A stretch of 5,404 bases of DNA from JBAYVY01 sp041674345 (GTDB taxonomy: Bacteria; Planctomycetota; Phycisphaerae; Phycisphaerales; Zrk34). Every line of letters starts with the position of its first letter. The stretch's first letter is position 1. The notes below the pieces were generated by a model, which did no database searches, had not been told where the DNA came from, and worked only from the letters and a program-made list of their open reading frames with translations. The DNA lies in contig JBAYVY010000254.1 in assembly GCA_041674345.1 (NCBI GenBank), positions 1 through 5,404 of the forward strand, written 5' to 3'. Positions 4,782-5,404 of the stretch are shown here, piece by piece. The translations under genes were made by a program, and so were the position numbers.

Positions 4782-5276
4782 ATGGATTCCCTCTGGCTCT
4801 GGTTCCTTATCCTCCTCGGCGCTTCCGCGCTCTTCTTCGTGCTGGAAGTCATGATCCCCAGTGCCGGCATCCTCGGCACGCTCTCCCTGCTCGCCCTCGG
4901 CGGAGCGATCATCACCCTCTTCTCCATCGACACCACCTACGGCTTGATCGGCGTCGTCGCGGCCCTGTTCGTCGTCCCCGCCGCGTTCGCGCTCGCCCTC
5001 AAACTCTTTCCACACACCCCCATCGGCAAACGCCTCATCCTCAATCCCCCGCCCGATCTGAACGACCCCGTCCATTACACCTCCACCGGCGAAGACAATT
5101 ATGACGACCTGATGAACGCCCAGGGAACCGTCGTCTCCATCCTCCGGCCCGTCGGCATGGTCCAGTTCGGCCCGCGCAAAGTCGAATGCCTCGCCGAACC
5201 CGGCCCCGTCGAACCCGGAACGAAAGTCAAAGTCGTCGCCGTCCGCGGCTTCAAAGTCATCGTCCGACCCGTGTGA
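4782..5276 (+). CDS. NfeD short form: membrane-anchored OB-fold protein
   Basis: Short NfeD proteins lack the protease domain and consist of membrane helices plus a cytoplasmic OB fold. They are thought to act with flotillin-type (SPFH) proteins in organising membrane domains. From the start at 4782 there are 164 residues: helices about 4-24, 28-48 (with the family IPSAGILG loop at 25-32) and 53-75; a linker RLILNPPPDLNDP at 84-96; and an OB fold about 112-164 (AQGTVVSILRPVG, then FGPRKVECLAEPGPVEPGTKVKVVAVRGFKVIV). The linker closely matches that of the long NfeD upstream, so the two are paralogues. Upstream TTG (4740) and ATG (4767) codons are in frame, but the GGAAGG site supports 4782. 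The 154-base palindrome-filled gap upstream suggests it may be only partly co-expressed with the long gene. Confidence 0.9.
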   Translation: MDSLWLWFLILLGASALFFVLEVMIPSAGILGTLSLLALGGAIITLFSIDTTYGLIGVVAALFVVPAAFALALKLFPHTPIGKRLILNPPPDLNDPVHYTSTGEDNYDDLMNAQGTVVSILRPVGMVQFGPRKVECLAEPGPVEPGTKVKVVAVRGFKVIVRPV

Positions 5277-5341
5277 GAAGGAGTAAGCGGCCGTGCAAGA
5301 ATAACTGATGTGATTTCCTGTGGTAGCCGATATAGGGAGAT
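5277..5341. other. Short non-coding stretch after the nfeD pair
   Basis: No gene is visible here. A GAAGGAG followed by GTG at 5293 looks like a start, but the frame stops after three codons. Base composition drops in GC relative to the nfeD genes. If the reading frame at 5342 is a transposase, an insertion-sequence end would be expected in this stretch, but I cannot delimit one with only one end in view. Confidence 0.4.
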
Positions 5342-5404
5342 ATGGAACTCGAACGGATTCGAGTGAAGTACATAGCTCTGGTTTCGTCTCTGACGGAACG
5401 CAGT
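5342..5404 (+). CDS. Possible transposase N-terminus, cut by the window edge
   Basis: An ATG at 5342 opens a frame of 21 codons that is still open at the last base. The peptide, MELERIRVKYIALVSSLTER followed by S, resembles the opening of ISAzo13/Rhodopirellula-type transposases, which typically start with a pattern like I-R-x-[KR]-Y-x-x-L-x-x-x-L-x-E-R before an R-R-x-W-A segment. AGGGAG at 5334-5339 could be the ribosome binding site, though only 2 bases separate it from the ATG. Codon choice (ATA, GCT, TCT, AGT) differs from the C-ending use of the nfeD genes, consistent with foreign DNA. A 7-bp hairpin (ACTCGAA 5347-5353 with TTCGAGT 5358-5364) lies within it. The call rests on a short recalled pattern, and a chance frame is possible. 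Confidence 0.35.
   Translation, partial: MELERIRVKYIALVSSLTERS

Noticed and set aside
3155..4936. 593-codon open frame on the minus strand opposite nfeD
   Set aside because: It is very Asp/Glu/Gly-rich, has no recognisable domain, and is the antisense shadow of GC-rich nfeD codons. It also runs through the CACGGAG palindrome and into the short nfeD.

Overview
The window is GC-rich, tightly packed bacterial DNA. It reads as two divergent transcription units flanking a 55-bp promoter gap, plus the possible start of a mobile element at the right edge. The host is probably a planctomycete (Phycisphaerae-like). That is an inference from the C-ending codon use, the intergenic CACGGAG-type palindromes I associate with planctomycete genomes, weak or missing Shine-Dalgarno sites, and a right-edge reading frame resembling the start of ISAzo13/Rhodopirellula-type transposases.

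Leftward unit (minus strand, in transcription order): crcB/fluC (fluoride channel, 2961-2575), a DUF190/COG1993 PII-like protein (2435-2094), and recN (SMC-like double-strand-break repair ATPase, 2025-259). CrcB and DUF190 are a recurrent genomic pair. RecN appears to be simply downstream. Rightward unit: a long NfeD (3017-4627: signal peptide, ClpP-like Ser/Lys protease domain, about five membrane helices, C-terminal OB fold), then a short NfeD (4782-5276: three helices plus OB fold). Such pairs usually accompany a flotillin/SPFH gene (floA) in membrane-domain organisation. No floA start is visible in the last 128 bases. Instead an open frame at 5342 runs off the edge and resembles a transposase N-terminus.

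The coding content is ordinary, but the spaces between genes are not. The four gaps other than the divergent promoter each hold an inverted repeat whose arms are built from short G-rich tandem units: octamers after recN (159-251), CTTGCG units before recN (2035-2081), CACGGAG units between crcB and DUF190 (2467-2556), and CACGGAG units again between the two nfeD genes (4643-4735). The sequences differ in three versions but the architecture is the same, and none is followed by a U-tract.

A second unexplained pattern is a short motif, CTTCCGGGGG. It recurs inside the coding regions of recN, the DUF190 gene and the long nfeD, on both strands, and several copies fall where the protein seems to carry an extra Pro/Gly/Ser-rich loop. 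One copy is a triple tandem repeat in recN. Another leads into a perfect four-tract GGGGGC array, a potential G-quadruplex, in nfeD.
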